A stretch of DNA of 64,000 bases from M55B112 sp040903745 (GCA_040903745.1 JBBDUV010000094.1:21433-85432); one strand, 5' to 3'. Positions 25,625 to 34,392 are shown, numbered from the stretch's first letter. Program-made: numbers and translations. Notes: a model not told the origin generated them from the sequence alone.

Positions 25625-25641
25625 CACTTACTGATTTTTAT

Positions 25642-25649
25642 TACCTTTG
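25642..25649 (+). promoter_or_regulatory. TAnnTTTG -7 element before pheS
   Basis: TACCTTTG in the 43-bp gap between the cyclophilin gene and pheS, 18 bp before the pheS ATG. It suggests pheS has its own promoter. Confidence 0.4.
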
Positions 25650-25667
25650 TAGCCTTAAAGGCGGATC

Positions 25668-26687
25668 ATGTTAGACAAAATTAAGAAGCTGTTTGTGGAG
25701 GCAAAATTATTCGATGCCACAACACCTGAATCTGTTGAAGAGTTTAGAATTGCATATCTTGGTAAAAAAGGCCATTTAAATGAGCTTTTTTTAGATTTCA
25801 AATCTGTTCCCTCCCATTCAAAACGAGAAGTGGGTCAGCAGATCAATGAACTGAAAAACTATGTGTCCGGGAAAGTTGAATCGCTGAAAAATAACCTGGA
25901 GCATTCCGAGGAGAAAGGTATTGTTCCTGATCTAACAGCACCCGGAAAATCGTTACCTACTGGATCCAGGCATCCTGTTTCGATAATAAGAAATCAGATT
26001 ATTGGTATTTTTAATCGGCTGGGATACAATATCTCTGAGGGACCTGAAATTGAAGATGACTGGCATGTTTTTTCTGCCCTTAATTTTCCTCCTGAACATC
26101 CTGCCCGGGACATGCAGGATACGTTTTTTATCGAAAAGGATCCGGATGTCTTGCTCAGAACCCACACCTCATCCGTGCAGGTACGTGTTATGGAAAACAG
26201 CCAGCCACCCATCAGGACCATATCACCGGGCAGGGTTTTTAGAAATGAGGCCATTTCTGCCAGGGCGCATTGTATCTTTCATCAGATTGAGGGATTGTAT
26301 ATTGATAGAAATGTCTCTTTTGCCGACTTGAAGCAGACGCTGATGTTTTTTGCAAAAGAGTTATTTGGGAATGAGACCAGCACACGCTTTCGTCCTTCAT
26401 TTTTCCCTTTCACAGAGCCCTCCGCAGAAATGGATATCAATTGTAAAATATGCAAAGGGGAAGGATGTAATGTATGTAAATACACCGGCTGGCTTGAAAT
26501 TCTTGGCTGCGGAATGGTTCACACTAACGTTCTGGAATATTCAGGTATAGACAGTGCTAAATATACAGGATTTGCATTTGGTATGGGCATTGAACGAATT
26601 GCCATGTTGAAATATGAGGTAAAAGATCTACGCCTGTATTTCGAAAATGATGCCCGTTTTCTCGAGCAGTTTTCAGCAGCTTTCTAA
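25668..26687 (+). CDS. pheS: Phenylalanyl-tRNA synthetase alpha subunit
   Basis: Catalytic subunit that charges tRNA-Phe together with PheT. It has 339 residues: an N-terminal coiled coil (1-85), then the class II core with motif 2 'RTISPGRVFRNEAISARAH', 'FRPSFFPFTEPSAEMDI', and motif 3 'GFAFGMGIERIAMLKY'. A Cys cluster 'CKICKGEGCNVCK' precedes motif 3, probably a zinc-ribbon insert. pheT is not adjacent. It ends 3 bp from the convergent osmC-like gene. Confidence 0.97.
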   Translation: MLDKIKKLFVEAKLFDATTPESVEEFRIAYLGKKGHLNELFLDFKSVPSHSKREVGQQINELKNYVSGKVESLKNNLEHSEEKGIVPDLTAPGKSLPTGSRHPVSIIRNQIIGIFNRLGYNISEGPEIEDDWHVFSALNFPPEHPARDMQDTFFIEKDPDVLLRTHTSSVQVRVMENSQPPIRTISPGRVFRNEAISARAHCIFHQIEGLYIDRNVSFADLKQTLMFFAKELFGNETSTRFRPSFFPFTEPSAEMDINCKICKGEGCNVCKYTGWLEILGCGMVHTNVLEYSGIDSAKYTGFAFGMGIERIAMLKYEVKDLRLYFENDARFLEQFSAAF

Positions 26688-26690
26688 AGT

Positions 26691-27116
26691 TTATACAATT
26701 TTTCCGTTTATCTGTATTTCGTGATAAACAGGAAAAGAATCCTTGTAATTTGCGGAAACACCACAATACCTGTCTTTTGAAAGATCAACGGCTTTTTGGA
26801 TTTTCTCCCCGGGTAGATTTTCTCCGGCGAATTTATAGATAACTTTCATAGAGGTATATGGTTTAGGAAACTCTTCGTCCATCTCAGCATCAATACCAAT
26901 ACTCAAAGAATCATATTCAACCCTCATTTTCCTTAATATTGAAACAACATCCATACCGGTACATCCTGCCAGTGCTAACATCATCAACCCTTTTGGCCTG
27001 GGACCTGTATCTTTACCTCCTACTGATTCGCCTGCATCTATATAGAATTTATGACCATTGAGTTCTGTTTCAAAAGCCATTCCTCCTAAAAAATCCAATT
27101 CCAATTTTTGCTTCAT
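26691..27116 (-). CDS. OsmC/Ohr family protein
   Basis: Thiol-based peroxidase family protein of 141 residues, thought to reduce organic hydroperoxides. Both reactive cysteines are present: 'LAGCTGMDVVSILRKMR' and 'DRYCGVSANYK'. It is closer to the YhfA-like OsmC branch than to Ohr, judged by its short length. It is monocistronic, with an AT-rich upstream region. Confidence 0.9.
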   Translation of the reverse strand: MKQKLELDFLGGMAFETELNGHKFYIDAGESVGGKDTGPRPKGLMMLALAGCTGMDVVSILRKMRVEYDSLSIGIDAEMDEEFPKPYTSMKVIYKFAGENLPGEKIQKAVDLSKDRYCGVSANYKDSFPVYHEIQINGKIV

Positions 27117-27440
27117 ATGTATTAATTTTTTATTTAACTTCTTGATATAAAATAATATAAATATTGTTCTAACTACAAGTGAGTTATTCGGCCTCCTTCG
27201 TCGGCCTCATGAGCTCCACTTCGTTCCGGTTGTTGCCTCGCATAATAAAATATTTTCTATCCATTTATTTATTGATACTTATATACTCTAATATATCAAA
27301 TGAAAAACAAATTTGTTCAAAGATATTGTACTGGCAAGAAACGATAAATATCATTTGCTATAATGAACAGAAACAGGTTCTGTCTGCTATCTCAAAGAAA
27401 TCTCAATCTTTTAGGCTGTACTGCATTCGTAAACAATATC
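27117..27440. other. AT-rich spacer containing a short GC-rich island
   Basis: Mostly AT-rich. Between about 27188 and 27243 lies a GC-rich block with two GGCCT repeats spaced 14 bp apart (CGGCCTCC... and CGGCCTCA...), quite unlike its flanks. It may be one copy of an interspersed repeat. The open frames over it show no family features. Confidence 0.4.
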
Positions 27441-27470
27441 TAAAATAAAAATCCCGGAAAATCCAGGATT
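27441..27470 (-). terminator. Rho-independent terminator of the small membrane protein gene
   Basis: On the minus strand AATCCTGG / CCGGGATT form an 8-bp stem (one U-G pair) with an ATTTT loop, immediately followed by TTTATTTT. It lies 35 bp after the stop at 27505. This is a classical intrinsic terminator. Confidence 0.75.
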
Positions 27471-27504
27471 CATTTAGTAATATTTTCTTTTGACATAGGT
27501 AATA

Positions 27505-27675
27505 TTACTCCACGTATTTGTTAAGAAGGATGTGGCCGAAAAGCCCGATAACGACAAGAATCAAACTGATAACCAATTTTACATTTGTCTGGCTTTCAAA
27601 AAAAACAGCAATACTTAAAATTACTACACCTAGAAGAATAGATATGAGACCCATATTTTTAAGTAGATCTTTCAT
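27505..27675 (-). CDS. Small two-helix membrane protein, 56 residues
   Basis: Translates as a 56-residue protein beginning 'MKDLLKNMGLISILLGVVIL' and ending 'GHILLNKYVE'. It has two hydrophobic helices (about 8-25 and 31-51) separated by a short polar turn with 'FESQTN'. Similar tiny proteins with an NxGLIxILxGVVIL start are common hypothetical genes in Bacteroidota. It has its own intrinsic terminator and lies 45 bp after the ruvB stop on the same strand. No function can be given. Confidence 0.7.
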   Translation of the reverse strand: MKDLLKNMGLISILLGVVILSIAVFFESQTNVKLVISLILVVIGLFGHILLNKYVE

Positions 27676-27720
27676 CGATTTTAATTCTATTATTTTTCAT
27701 GTCAAATATAATACAAAATA

Positions 27721-28746
27721 TCAAAACAAAAGGCTTTGATCCTCTTTATATTTGCCGAGATGTTTATATGCAATTTCCGTTGCTTCACGTCCTCTTGGTG
27801 TTCGTTTAATATAACCCTCCTTGATAAGAAATGGCTCATACACTTCCTCAATCGTCCCGGCTTCTTCACCAACGGCTGTAGCAATGGTTGTAATACCCAC
27901 TGGTCCCCCTTTGAATTTTTCGATGATCGTTAACAATATTTTATTATCCATCTCATCGAGTCCGGATTTATCAATATTCAGAGCTTCAAGTCCGTATTGT
28001 GTTATTTCCAGATCAATGATTCCTGACCCTTTTACCTGTGCAAAATCCCTAATTCTTCTCAACAGTGCATTAGCAATACGGGGTGTTCCCCGGCTTCTTG
28101 ATGCAATCTCATTTGCAGCCCTGGCTTCTATCTCAACCTTCAGTATAGAGGAAGAGCGATTTACGATTCCGGTAAGAATTTCATAATCATAATATTCCAG
28201 AAGAGAATTAATACCAAAACGGGCCCTTAAAGGACCTGTGAGTAAACCGGATCTGGTTGTTGCTCCAATCAGCGTAAACGGATTCAATTTAATCTGAACC
28301 GATCTGGCAGAGGGTCCTTTGTCTATCATAATATCGATTTTATAATCCTCCATTGCCGAATATAGATACTCTTCAACAATAGGAGATAGCCGGTGAATCT
28401 CATCAATAAAAAGAACATCGCCCACCTCCAATCCTGTGAGTAATCCGGCAAGATCTCCCGGCTTATCCAGTACTGGTCCTGATGTTGTTTTAATACCAAC
28501 CGCCAGTTCGTTCGCAATAATATTTGCCAGGGTCGTCTTCCCTAATCCCGGAGGTCCATGCAAGAGAACATGATCGAGTGCTTCATTTCTTATGCTTGCG
28601 GCCTGAACGAATACTTTCAGATTATCGGTGATTTTCTTCTGCCCACTAAAATCTTCAAATGTCAAGGGTCTCAATTGACGGTCAAGTTCCTTGTCTGTTC
28701 CTGTCAGCGGTTCTTCCCTGAAATCAAAATCCTCTTTATTCTCCAT
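27721..28746 (-). CDS. ruvB: Holliday junction branch migration ATPase RuvB
   Basis: Hexameric motor that drives branch migration with RuvA. At 341 residues it is full length. Visible motifs are Walker A 'LLHGPPGLGKTTLANIIA', Walker B 'VLFIDEIHRLSP', sensor 1 'IGATTRSGLLTGPLRARFG', and the C-terminal winged helix ending 'PRGREATEIAYKHLG'. ruvA and ruvC are not in the window. It starts directly after the MORN gene stop. Confidence 0.98.
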   Translation of the reverse strand: MENKEDFDFREEPLTGTDKELDRQLRPLTFEDFSGQKKITDNLKVFVQAASIRNEALDHVLLHGPPGLGKTTLANIIANELAVGIKTTSGPVLDKPGDLAGLLTGLEVGDVLFIDEIHRLSPIVEEYLYSAMEDYKIDIMIDKGPSARSVQIKLNPFTLIGATTRSGLLTGPLRARFGINSLLEYYDYEILTGIVNRSSSILKVEIEARAANEIASRSRGTPRIANALLRRIRDFAQVKGSGIIDLEITQYGLEALNIDKSGLDEMDNKILLTIIEKFKGGPVGITTIATAVGEEAGTIEEVYEPFLIKEGYIKRTPRGREATEIAYKHLGKYKEDQSLLF

Positions 28747-30348
28747 CTAGCTGATTATTTTTATATCTCTTTCAGGTAGACGAATTCTGATTCCGTCTAT
28801 CCTTATTTCCTTATTATCCCTATAAACAATTGATATGAGAACATTACCCAACTCATCATATTTTCTCCAAATTCTATCCCTTAAACCTGAACTGTAAAAC
28901 TGTTCTTCCTGAATATTTTCATTTCTATAGTAATAAAATTGTTTTCCCTCGGGAAGACCGCGAACATAGTTGCCTTCAAATTTCCTGGAACCATCCTCAT
29001 AATAATAGATCCATTTTCCCTCACGTAATCCGGAAATATAATTTCCAACCTCTTTGTGATCACCTACAATATGAACCCATTCCCCATCCTTTTCCCCATT
29101 GATATAATTTCCTGAAGCAATGATATTACCTGATCTGTCATATTCAACCGCATAGCCATCCTCCAGGCCATTGAAATAATTTTCTTCCCTCCACACTTCT
29201 CCTGTTTCATAATACCATATCCATTCACTATCATATCGACCATTGAGAAACCGTCCTGTTTGCTCAACTTTTCCGTTTTTAAAATAATATACCCACTGAC
29301 CGCTTTTTCGGTTATTGGCGTAATTTCCTTTGGCCTTTATCTCTCCGCTGATATAAAAATCTTTCCATTCACCTCTTCGTCTACCCTGTTCATCAACAAT
29401 ACCTTCTGCAACTCTTTCTCCCTTTTGATTATACACATATGCATTAATTACAGCACCTGTTGTGTCAAAAAAACGATGTATCCCTATTGGAATTTCATCC
29501 CGGTAGCCTCCGGAAAAAATTATTCTTCCCTCATCATCAAAGTTTCTTCTAAAATCAATAATCTCTTTTGCCTCTTCGTCTATCTCTTCAACAATGGCTC
29601 CTCTTTCATATCTTAGTGTTTGCACCAAAATTCCATTGTTATCAAACTCCCTGTAGTAGCCATGCAACTCATCGTCCAGATAGTTTTCCTCTTTTTTTAC
29701 AGAACCATCGGTATGGAAAGTTTTATAGGTTCCCTGTCTCCTTCCTTCTGAATCGGTTCTGTTGATTCTCTCCATAGCAATCAGGTAATTGTCGTTGTAT
29801 TGTTTCAAGGCAATAACCGTACTATCTCTATTATATTCTTTTGAATATCCCTGTCTCTTACCAGCAGAAAAGAACAGGTTTTTTTTCAATTCACCAGTAT
29901 TATAATAATAATATGAATTTCCCTCTTTTTTATCATTAATATATAACTCTTTAGATATCAAAGTTCTCTTACCGGGTAGTTCAGGATTATTATAATCATA
30001 AGTATAGGTATATCCACTTCTTTTTCCTAGTTGATAATTTATTACCTTCACGAGTTCTCCGGAATGGTTATAGAATTTCCACGTGCTGTCAAGTAAGAAG
30101 TTCGTTCTTTTTCCCTCAGATTTCAATATACCGGTAACATAATAGGTTTTCCAGTATCCATCGGGTTTACCATCCCTTACAATTCCTTCACTTGAAACTT
30201 GTCCGTTCGGATAGTATATTTTTACCGGTCCATCTTTATGATCCAACTGGGCTTTTGCTATTTCCGGATAAAGAACTAACATAAAGAAGAATAGTTGGTA
30301 TAAGTAAAATAATATTTTTCTTTGAATATTCAAGTTTCTATATTCCAA
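28747..30348 (-). CDS. Large secreted MORN-type repeat protein
   Basis: 533 residues with an N-terminal signal segment ('LFFFMLVLYPEIAKAQ'). The rest is about 18-20 repeats of roughly 23 residues with the MORN_2 pattern, such as 'GYWKTYYVTGILKSEG' and 'GEWVHIVGDHKEVGNYISG'. Related YwqK-type proteins are often labelled antitoxin components, but that label has little support and no toxin is adjacent. A role as a surface or periplasmic binding protein is possible. The gene overlaps nadA by 11 bp and abuts ruvB. Confidence 0.85.
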   Translation of the reverse strand: MEYRNLNIQRKILFYLYQLFFFMLVLYPEIAKAQLDHKDGPVKIYYPNGQVSSEGIVRDGKPDGYWKTYYVTGILKSEGKRTNFLLDSTWKFYNHSGELVKVINYQLGKRSGYTYTYDYNNPELPGKRTLISKELYINDKKEGNSYYYYNTGELKKNLFFSAGKRQGYSKEYNRDSTVIALKQYNDNYLIAMERINRTDSEGRRQGTYKTFHTDGSVKKEENYLDDELHGYYREFDNNGILVQTLRYERGAIVEEIDEEAKEIIDFRRNFDDEGRIIFSGGYRDEIPIGIHRFFDTTGAVINAYVYNQKGERVAEGIVDEQGRRRGEWKDFYISGEIKAKGNYANNRKSGQWVYYFKNGKVEQTGRFLNGRYDSEWIWYYETGEVWREENYFNGLEDGYAVEYDRSGNIIASGNYINGEKDGEWVHIVGDHKEVGNYISGLREGKWIYYYEDGSRKFEGNYVRGLPEGKQFYYYRNENIQEEQFYSSGLRDRIWRKYDELGNVLISIVYRDNKEIRIDGIRIRLPERDIKIIS

Positions 30349-31336
30349 GTTTATCTGATATTTCCAGCATCCGCCTGATTGAAACCTCTGCTTTTTTCAT
30401 TAATAGATGATCCAGGACCACCTCCGGTTGCTCATATTTAAGTGTATTATAAATTTTATTCAAATTTATCAATTTCATGTATTTACAATCGTTACACGCA
30501 CATGTCGAGTCTTTTGGAGGAGCAGGAACGAAACGCTTGAGAGGACTGGCCAACCTCATTTGATGAATGATACCGGATTCAGTAGCTACAATATATGTCA
30601 TGGCACTGTCCTCTCTGCTAAATTGAAGAAGAGAAGAGGTTGACCCCACGTGATCCGCTACAATTCTTATTGGCTTTTCACACTCCGGATGAGCGATAAT
30701 TTTTGCATCGCTGTAATCATTTTTTAATTCAAGAATCTTTTCCAAACTAAACTCCTCATGAACATGACAGGCCCCATCCCAAATAACCATCTCTTTTCCT
30801 GTAATGCTTTGTATATAATTACCAAGATTACGGTCAGGCGCAAAAATTATTTTTTCGTCTTTCGGAAGACTATTAACAATATGAATTGCGTTGGTTGAAG
30901 TACATGCAATATCAGTCATCGCTTTTATTTCTGCCGTTGTATTTACATATGATATTACCGTATGATCCGGATATTTTTTTAAAAACTCAGCAAAATCTTT
31001 CGGTGGACATGAATCTGCCAATGAGCAACCTGCATTCATATCAGGAATAAGCACCTTTTTACCCGGGGACAGAATTTTTGCGGTTTCAGCCATAAAATGA
31101 ACTCCGGCAAATATAATAATATCAGCTTCAGTGTTTGCTGCCTTTCTGGAGAGATCAAGGCTATCCCCCACAAAGTCGGATATATCCTGTACTTCACTTT
31201 CCTGATAGTAATGTGCAAGAATTACAGCATTTTTTTCTTTACACATTCGCTTTATCTCTTCAACAATATTGATAGCTGTAGAGATATTTTCATCAATATA
31301 TCCTTTATCTATTTTTATCTTTTCAACAATTCCCAT
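30338..31336 (-). CDS. nadA: Quinolinate synthase A
   Basis: Condenses iminoaspartate with dihydroxyacetone phosphate to quinolinate for NAD synthesis, using a [4Fe-4S] cluster. It has 332 residues. Visible are 'VILAHYYQESEVQDISDFVG', 'ILIPDMNAGCSLADSC'-type cluster Cys, 'CHVHEEFSLE', 'AHPECEKPI' and 'CACNDCKYMKL'. nadB and nadC are not adjacent. It is the first gene of a nadA-MORN-ruvB run. Confidence 0.96.
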   Translation of the reverse strand: MGIVEKIKIDKGYIDENISTAINIVEEIKRMCKEKNAVILAHYYQESEVQDISDFVGDSLDLSRKAANTEADIIIFAGVHFMAETAKILSPGKKVLIPDMNAGCSLADSCPPKDFAEFLKKYPDHTVISYVNTTAEIKAMTDIACTSTNAIHIVNSLPKDEKIIFAPDRNLGNYIQSITGKEMVIWDGACHVHEEFSLEKILELKNDYSDAKIIAHPECEKPIRIVADHVGSTSSLLQFSREDSAMTYIVATESGIIHQMRLASPLKRFVPAPPKDSTCACNDCKYMKLINLNKIYNTLKYEQPEVVLDHLLMKKAEVSIRRMLEISDKLGI

Positions 31337-31776
31337 AAAAACAATATTATTAAAAAATTATTTAAAATCTATTATAATGATGATGATATCCGGTTAATCG
31401 TGTTTAAAAAAAAATTACGCATGTTACTGAAAAGTGTTATTCATATCAAAGCAACAAATATTCAACAATTGTTAGCTATACTATGTTTTGAAAATCTGTA
31501 AATTAGAATGCATCTACAATTATTGTTAATAGAGCATTGTTTAAAAATAATCGTTCATGAATGATGGTTCAGATGTTTATATCCTGTTTAATTTTTAAAA
31601 TAAATAGAGGTTATTTTTTGGTTGAATTATCAGGAAAAATAATATACAGGAACGAATCTAAAAAACAAAAGATTTTTTTTGATTTACAGTAAAAAGCAAT
31701 TAACAACAAATTAACACTATTTTTGTTAAAACTATACTTATAAATTCAGTTGTTTATATTATTTTCAAATGTAACT
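31337..31776. other. AT-rich divergent region between nadA and rpiB
   Basis: About 440 bp, strongly AT-rich, with stops in every frame at short intervals. A TAnnTTTG element for rpiB is at 31718-31725. No RNA gene or repeat is recognised. Confidence 0.4.
31718..31725 (+). promoter_or_regulatory. TAnnTTTG -7 element before rpiB
   Basis: TATTTTTG, 51 bp before ATG 31777. The region is AT-rich, so chance matches are more likely here. Confidence 0.3.
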
Positions 31777-32217
31777 ATGAATACCAAAACAACCATATTA
31801 TTGGCCAGCGACCATGCAGGATTTCAACTAAAAAATGTTCTTATGCAACATTTGGAATCAAAGGGGATAGAAACGGTGGATTTGGGAGCCGACAGTGATG
31901 AAGCTTCCGATTATCCGGATTTTGGACATAAAATTGGAAAGCTTATTTCCGAAGGGAGATATGAGAAAGGTATTTCCGTTTGTGGTACAGGTAACGGAAT
32001 AAATATGACGGCAAATAAATACCGGGGAGTAAGGGGAGCGTTATGTTGGAATGAGAAGATTGCGGAATTGGCTGGCAGCCATAACGATGCCAACCTATGT
32101 GCCCTGCCTGCAAGGTTTATTTCTTCAGAACAGGCAATTAAAATTGTGGATGCTTTTCTTAACTCTCGTTTTGATGGAGGGCGACACAAGCGGCGGATAG
32201 AGAAAATAGATATATAA
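31777..32217 (+). CDS. rpiB: Ribose-5-phosphate isomerase B
   Basis: Interconverts ribose 5-phosphate and ribulose 5-phosphate in the pentose phosphate pathway. From ATG 31777 it has 146 residues and starts with the family's 'LLASDHAGFQLKN'; the open frame reaches 31750 but only adds a non-homologous prefix. The 'GISVCGTGNGINMTANKYRG' segment holds the active-site Cys, and 'SHNDANLCALPARF' is conserved. It is followed 3 bp later by an Rrf2 regulator. Confidence 0.95.
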   Translation: MNTKTTILLASDHAGFQLKNVLMQHLESKGIETVDLGADSDEASDYPDFGHKIGKLISEGRYEKGISVCGTGNGINMTANKYRGVRGALCWNEKIAELAGSHNDANLCALPARFISSEQAIKIVDAFLNSRFDGGRHKRRIEKIDI

Positions 32218-32220
32218 GAT

Positions 32221-32652
32221 ATGTTATCCAACACATGTAAATATGCTATAAGGGCTGTAGTTTACCTTTCAGTTTATTCTACGGAGCAAAAAAAAATAGG
32301 GATCAAAGAGATTTCCGCGGCACTGGATATTCCTTCCCCTTTTCTTAGTAAGATTTTGCAGACTATGGCAAGAAAGAAAATTCTTCATTCGATTAAAGGG
32401 CCTCATGGCGGTTTTAGTCTGGGTCGGCCAGCAGCAGATATTTCAATAATGGATATTGTTGAAATTATTGATGGAACTGATATTTTTGACACCTGCCTGG
32501 TGAGAACGACACACTGTTCGGACGAGGAGCCTTGTGGTATTCATGATAAAATTACCGCTATCAGAAAAGAGACCAAAGCATTCTTCATCAATCAAACCAT
32601 AGAAGATTTGTCTACCGAATTCAAAAGGGACAAAGGCAGGATCAGGATTTGA
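32221..32652 (+). CDS. Rrf2-family transcriptional regulator with three clustered Cys
   Basis: Winged-helix regulator of 143 residues. The start 'NTCKYAIRAVVYLSVY' and the recognition region 'LDIPSPFLSKILQTMARKKI' with the wing 'IKGPHGGFSLGRP' are typical Rrf2. Three Cys occur as C-x6-C-x5-C at about residues 91-104, where IscR and NsrR bind an iron-sulfur cluster, so redox or NO sensing is plausible. It may share the rpiB promoter. Its end overlaps the convergent VanZ gene by 11 bp. Confidence 0.92.
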   Translation: MLSNTCKYAIRAVVYLSVYSTEQKKIGIKEISAALDIPSPFLSKILQTMARKKILHSIKGPHGGFSLGRPAADISIMDIVEIIDGTDIFDTCLVRTTHCSDEEPCGIHDKITAIRKETKAFFINQTIEDLSTEFKRDKGRIRI

Positions 32653-33022
32653 CCTTTTTTATCCAAAGAATAAATAATGCTGCAATAAGGATACCAAATA
32701 AGTTTGCCAGAACATCATTCATCTCGCAGGATCTATATGCTACAAGGTAATGCTGAATGATCTCCATAAGTATTGAATATAAAAAAACACCGAGCAGTAT
32801 CAGGAAATAGGGAAGATAGCTCAACGGTTTCAGTTTAAAGTACTCATATAGAGAAAGCATGGCAAGCAGACCATACATAATCCCATGAATCAGTTTATCC
32901 ATCCCTTTGAAAAAAAAACCTGGCGCTTCTTCACTGATTCCTGTAGGAATAACAGTTAATATTAATATGAACAGGGCAAAAAGAGCCGTAAGCAAAAATC
33001 CGCGTTTGCTTTTTTTATCCAT
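32642..33022 (-). CDS. VanZ-family membrane protein
   Basis: Small membrane protein (126 residues) with four hydrophobic segments. The VanZ-like pattern is visible: 'DKLIHGIMYGLLAMLSLYEY', then 'LLGVFLYSILMEIIQHYL', and 'CEMNDVLANLFGILIAALF'. Function is unknown outside glycopeptide resistance, where VanZ lowers teicoplanin susceptibility. Nothing here suggests a resistance cluster. Confidence 0.85.
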   Translation of the reverse strand: MDKKSKRGFLLTALFALFILILTVIPTGISEEAPGFFFKGMDKLIHGIMYGLLAMLSLYEYFKLKPLSYLPYFLILLGVFLYSILMEIIQHYLVAYRSCEMNDVLANLFGILIAALFILWIKKVKS

Positions 33023-33093
33023 CCCCTCTATTTCTTTATACCTTCAAAAATTCTTTAATCAATATAACTGATTTTAGCTAATTAAATTGAATG

Positions 33094-33101
33094 CAAAGAT
33101 A
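33094..33101 (-). promoter_or_regulatory. TAnnTTTG -7 element before the VanZ gene
   Basis: Minus-strand TATCTTTG, 72 bp before ATG 33022. Confidence 0.35.
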
Positions 33102-33168
33102 TATTTTATTATATTCCGAAACTCAGTAATTGATTAAAGCGCAACTCACTTAAGAGATTTACCAGGGA

Positions 33169-33261
33169 ATGCCCATGCATTTTATTGAAGACGTGTTAGA
33201 AGCAGAACAACTCAGGGAACTATCAAACACCTTGATCGTAAATGTGTTAAGACAAAGATAA
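33169..33261 (+). CDS. Possible 30-residue leader ORF before hemW
   Basis: ATG CCC ATG CAT... encodes 'MPMHFIEDVLEAEQLRELSN' and ten further residues, ending at a TAA that lies 1 bp before the hemW ATG. An in-frame stop lies just upstream, so it is self-contained. The peptide is amphipathic and charged. It resembles no family I recognise, and chance is a real alternative, but the one-base junction would allow translational coupling to hemW. Confidence 0.3.
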   Translation: MPMHFIEDVLEAEQLRELSNTLIVNVLRQR

Positions 33262-33262
33262 C

Positions 33263-34390
33263 ATGGCTGGATTATATATACATGTGCCGTTTTGCAGGCA
33301 GGCTTGCAGGTATTGTGATTTTTATTTTACCGTTAGTCTGAAATACCGTGACGAATTTGTAAACGCACTGTTAAAGGAAATATCGTATAGGAAAAATTAT
33401 ATTTTTAGGGATACAATCAGCACGATATACCTTGGAGGAGGCACACCCTCGGTGCTATCCAAAAAGCAGTTAGACAGGATTATGGGCAGGGTTATACGGG
33501 ATTATTCCATTGATGGAGATGCAGAGATTACAATAGAGGCGAATCCCGATGACCTTACGGGGGAATCTATTGATTTTCTGAGAGGGGAGGGTTTTAACAG
33601 GCTTAGTATTGGCATACAATCGTTTCAGGAAAAGAACCTTGAATTGATGCGAAGGTCCCATAATGCAAAGCAGGCAAAGGAGTGTATAGGGCTGGCACAA
33701 AGCAAGGGCTTTGAGAACATCAGTATAGATCTTATTTATGGATTGCCAGGGCTTTCCCTGTCTGAGTGGGAGGAAACCGTAGGGATAGCGATGGAACAGC
33801 CCATTACGCATATTTCTGCATATCATCTTACCTATGAACCGGGTACTGTTTTTCATCATTGGAAAAAAAAAGGCAGACTAAACGAAGTACCGGAGCAGAT
33901 AAGCATAGACCAGTATTATTCGCTCAGAAAGCTAACAGGGGAAGCAGGGTTTGAACATTATGAAATATCTAATTTTGCTCTAGAGGGGTTTCGCTCGAAA
34001 CACAACAGTACTTATTGGACAGGGAAAAAATACCTGGGACTCGGACCTTCAGCGCATTCTTTTAACGGGAAGGAGCGATGCTGGAATGTTTCATCATTAA
34101 AACAGTACATTGAAAAGGTAAATTCCGGAGAAAAATTTACTGAATCGGAGATACTTACAACAAAAGATTCCTACCACGATTACCTGCTTACCTCACTAAG
34201 AACATCTGATGGCGCAGATACGGAATATATCCACAACCATTTTGGAGAGAAAATATTGACACATCTAATTGGAAGTGCAAAACCATTTATAGAAAGTGAA
34301 GACATCATTCTGGAAAAAGGAATACTCAGGATGACTCCCGGCGGTTGGTTGAGATCGGACCAGGTTATAGAAGCACTGATGCTTTATTGA
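33263..34390 (+). CDS. hemW: Radical SAM heme chaperone HemW
   Basis: HemN-like protein of 375 residues now regarded as a heme-trafficking chaperone rather than a coproporphyrinogen oxidase. The radical SAM motif is 'CRQACRYCDFYF' (CxxxCxxC at about 10-17), followed by 'IYLGGGTPSVL', 'EANPDDLT', 'RLSIGIQSFQE' and 'SIDLIYGLPG'. The protein starts directly at the fold, without the longer N-terminus of HemN. It ends 3 bp from a convergent gene. Confidence 0.95.
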   Translation: MAGLYIHVPFCRQACRYCDFYFTVSLKYRDEFVNALLKEISYRKNYIFRDTISTIYLGGGTPSVLSKKQLDRIMGRVIRDYSIDGDAEITIEANPDDLTGESIDFLRGEGFNRLSIGIQSFQEKNLELMRRSHNAKQAKECIGLAQSKGFENISIDLIYGLPGLSLSEWEETVGIAMEQPITHISAYHLTYEPGTVFHHWKKKGRLNEVPEQISIDQYYSLRKLTGEAGFEHYEISNFALEGFRSKHNSTYWTGKKYLGLGPSAHSFNGKERCWNVSSLKQYIEKVNSGEKFTESEILTTKDSYHDYLLTSLRTSDGADTEYIHNHFGEKILTHLIGSAKPFIESEDIILEKGILRMTPGGWLRSDQVIEALMLY

Positions 34391-34392
34391 AT

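Noticed and set aside
27179..27448. 89-codon plus-strand frame after the OsmC gene
   Set aside because: It starts in the GC-rich island and continues in AT-rich sequence with no protein-like pattern; the terminator of a minus-strand gene follows immediately.
28747..30348. Toxin-antitoxin system (YwqK-type antitoxin)
   Set aside because: The protein is secreted, very long and has no toxin partner nearby.
31097..31501. 134-codon plus-strand frame over nadA and its upstream region
   Set aside because: Half is antisense to nadA; the rest is AT-rich spacer with Lys/Ile/Asn/Phe bias typical of random frames.
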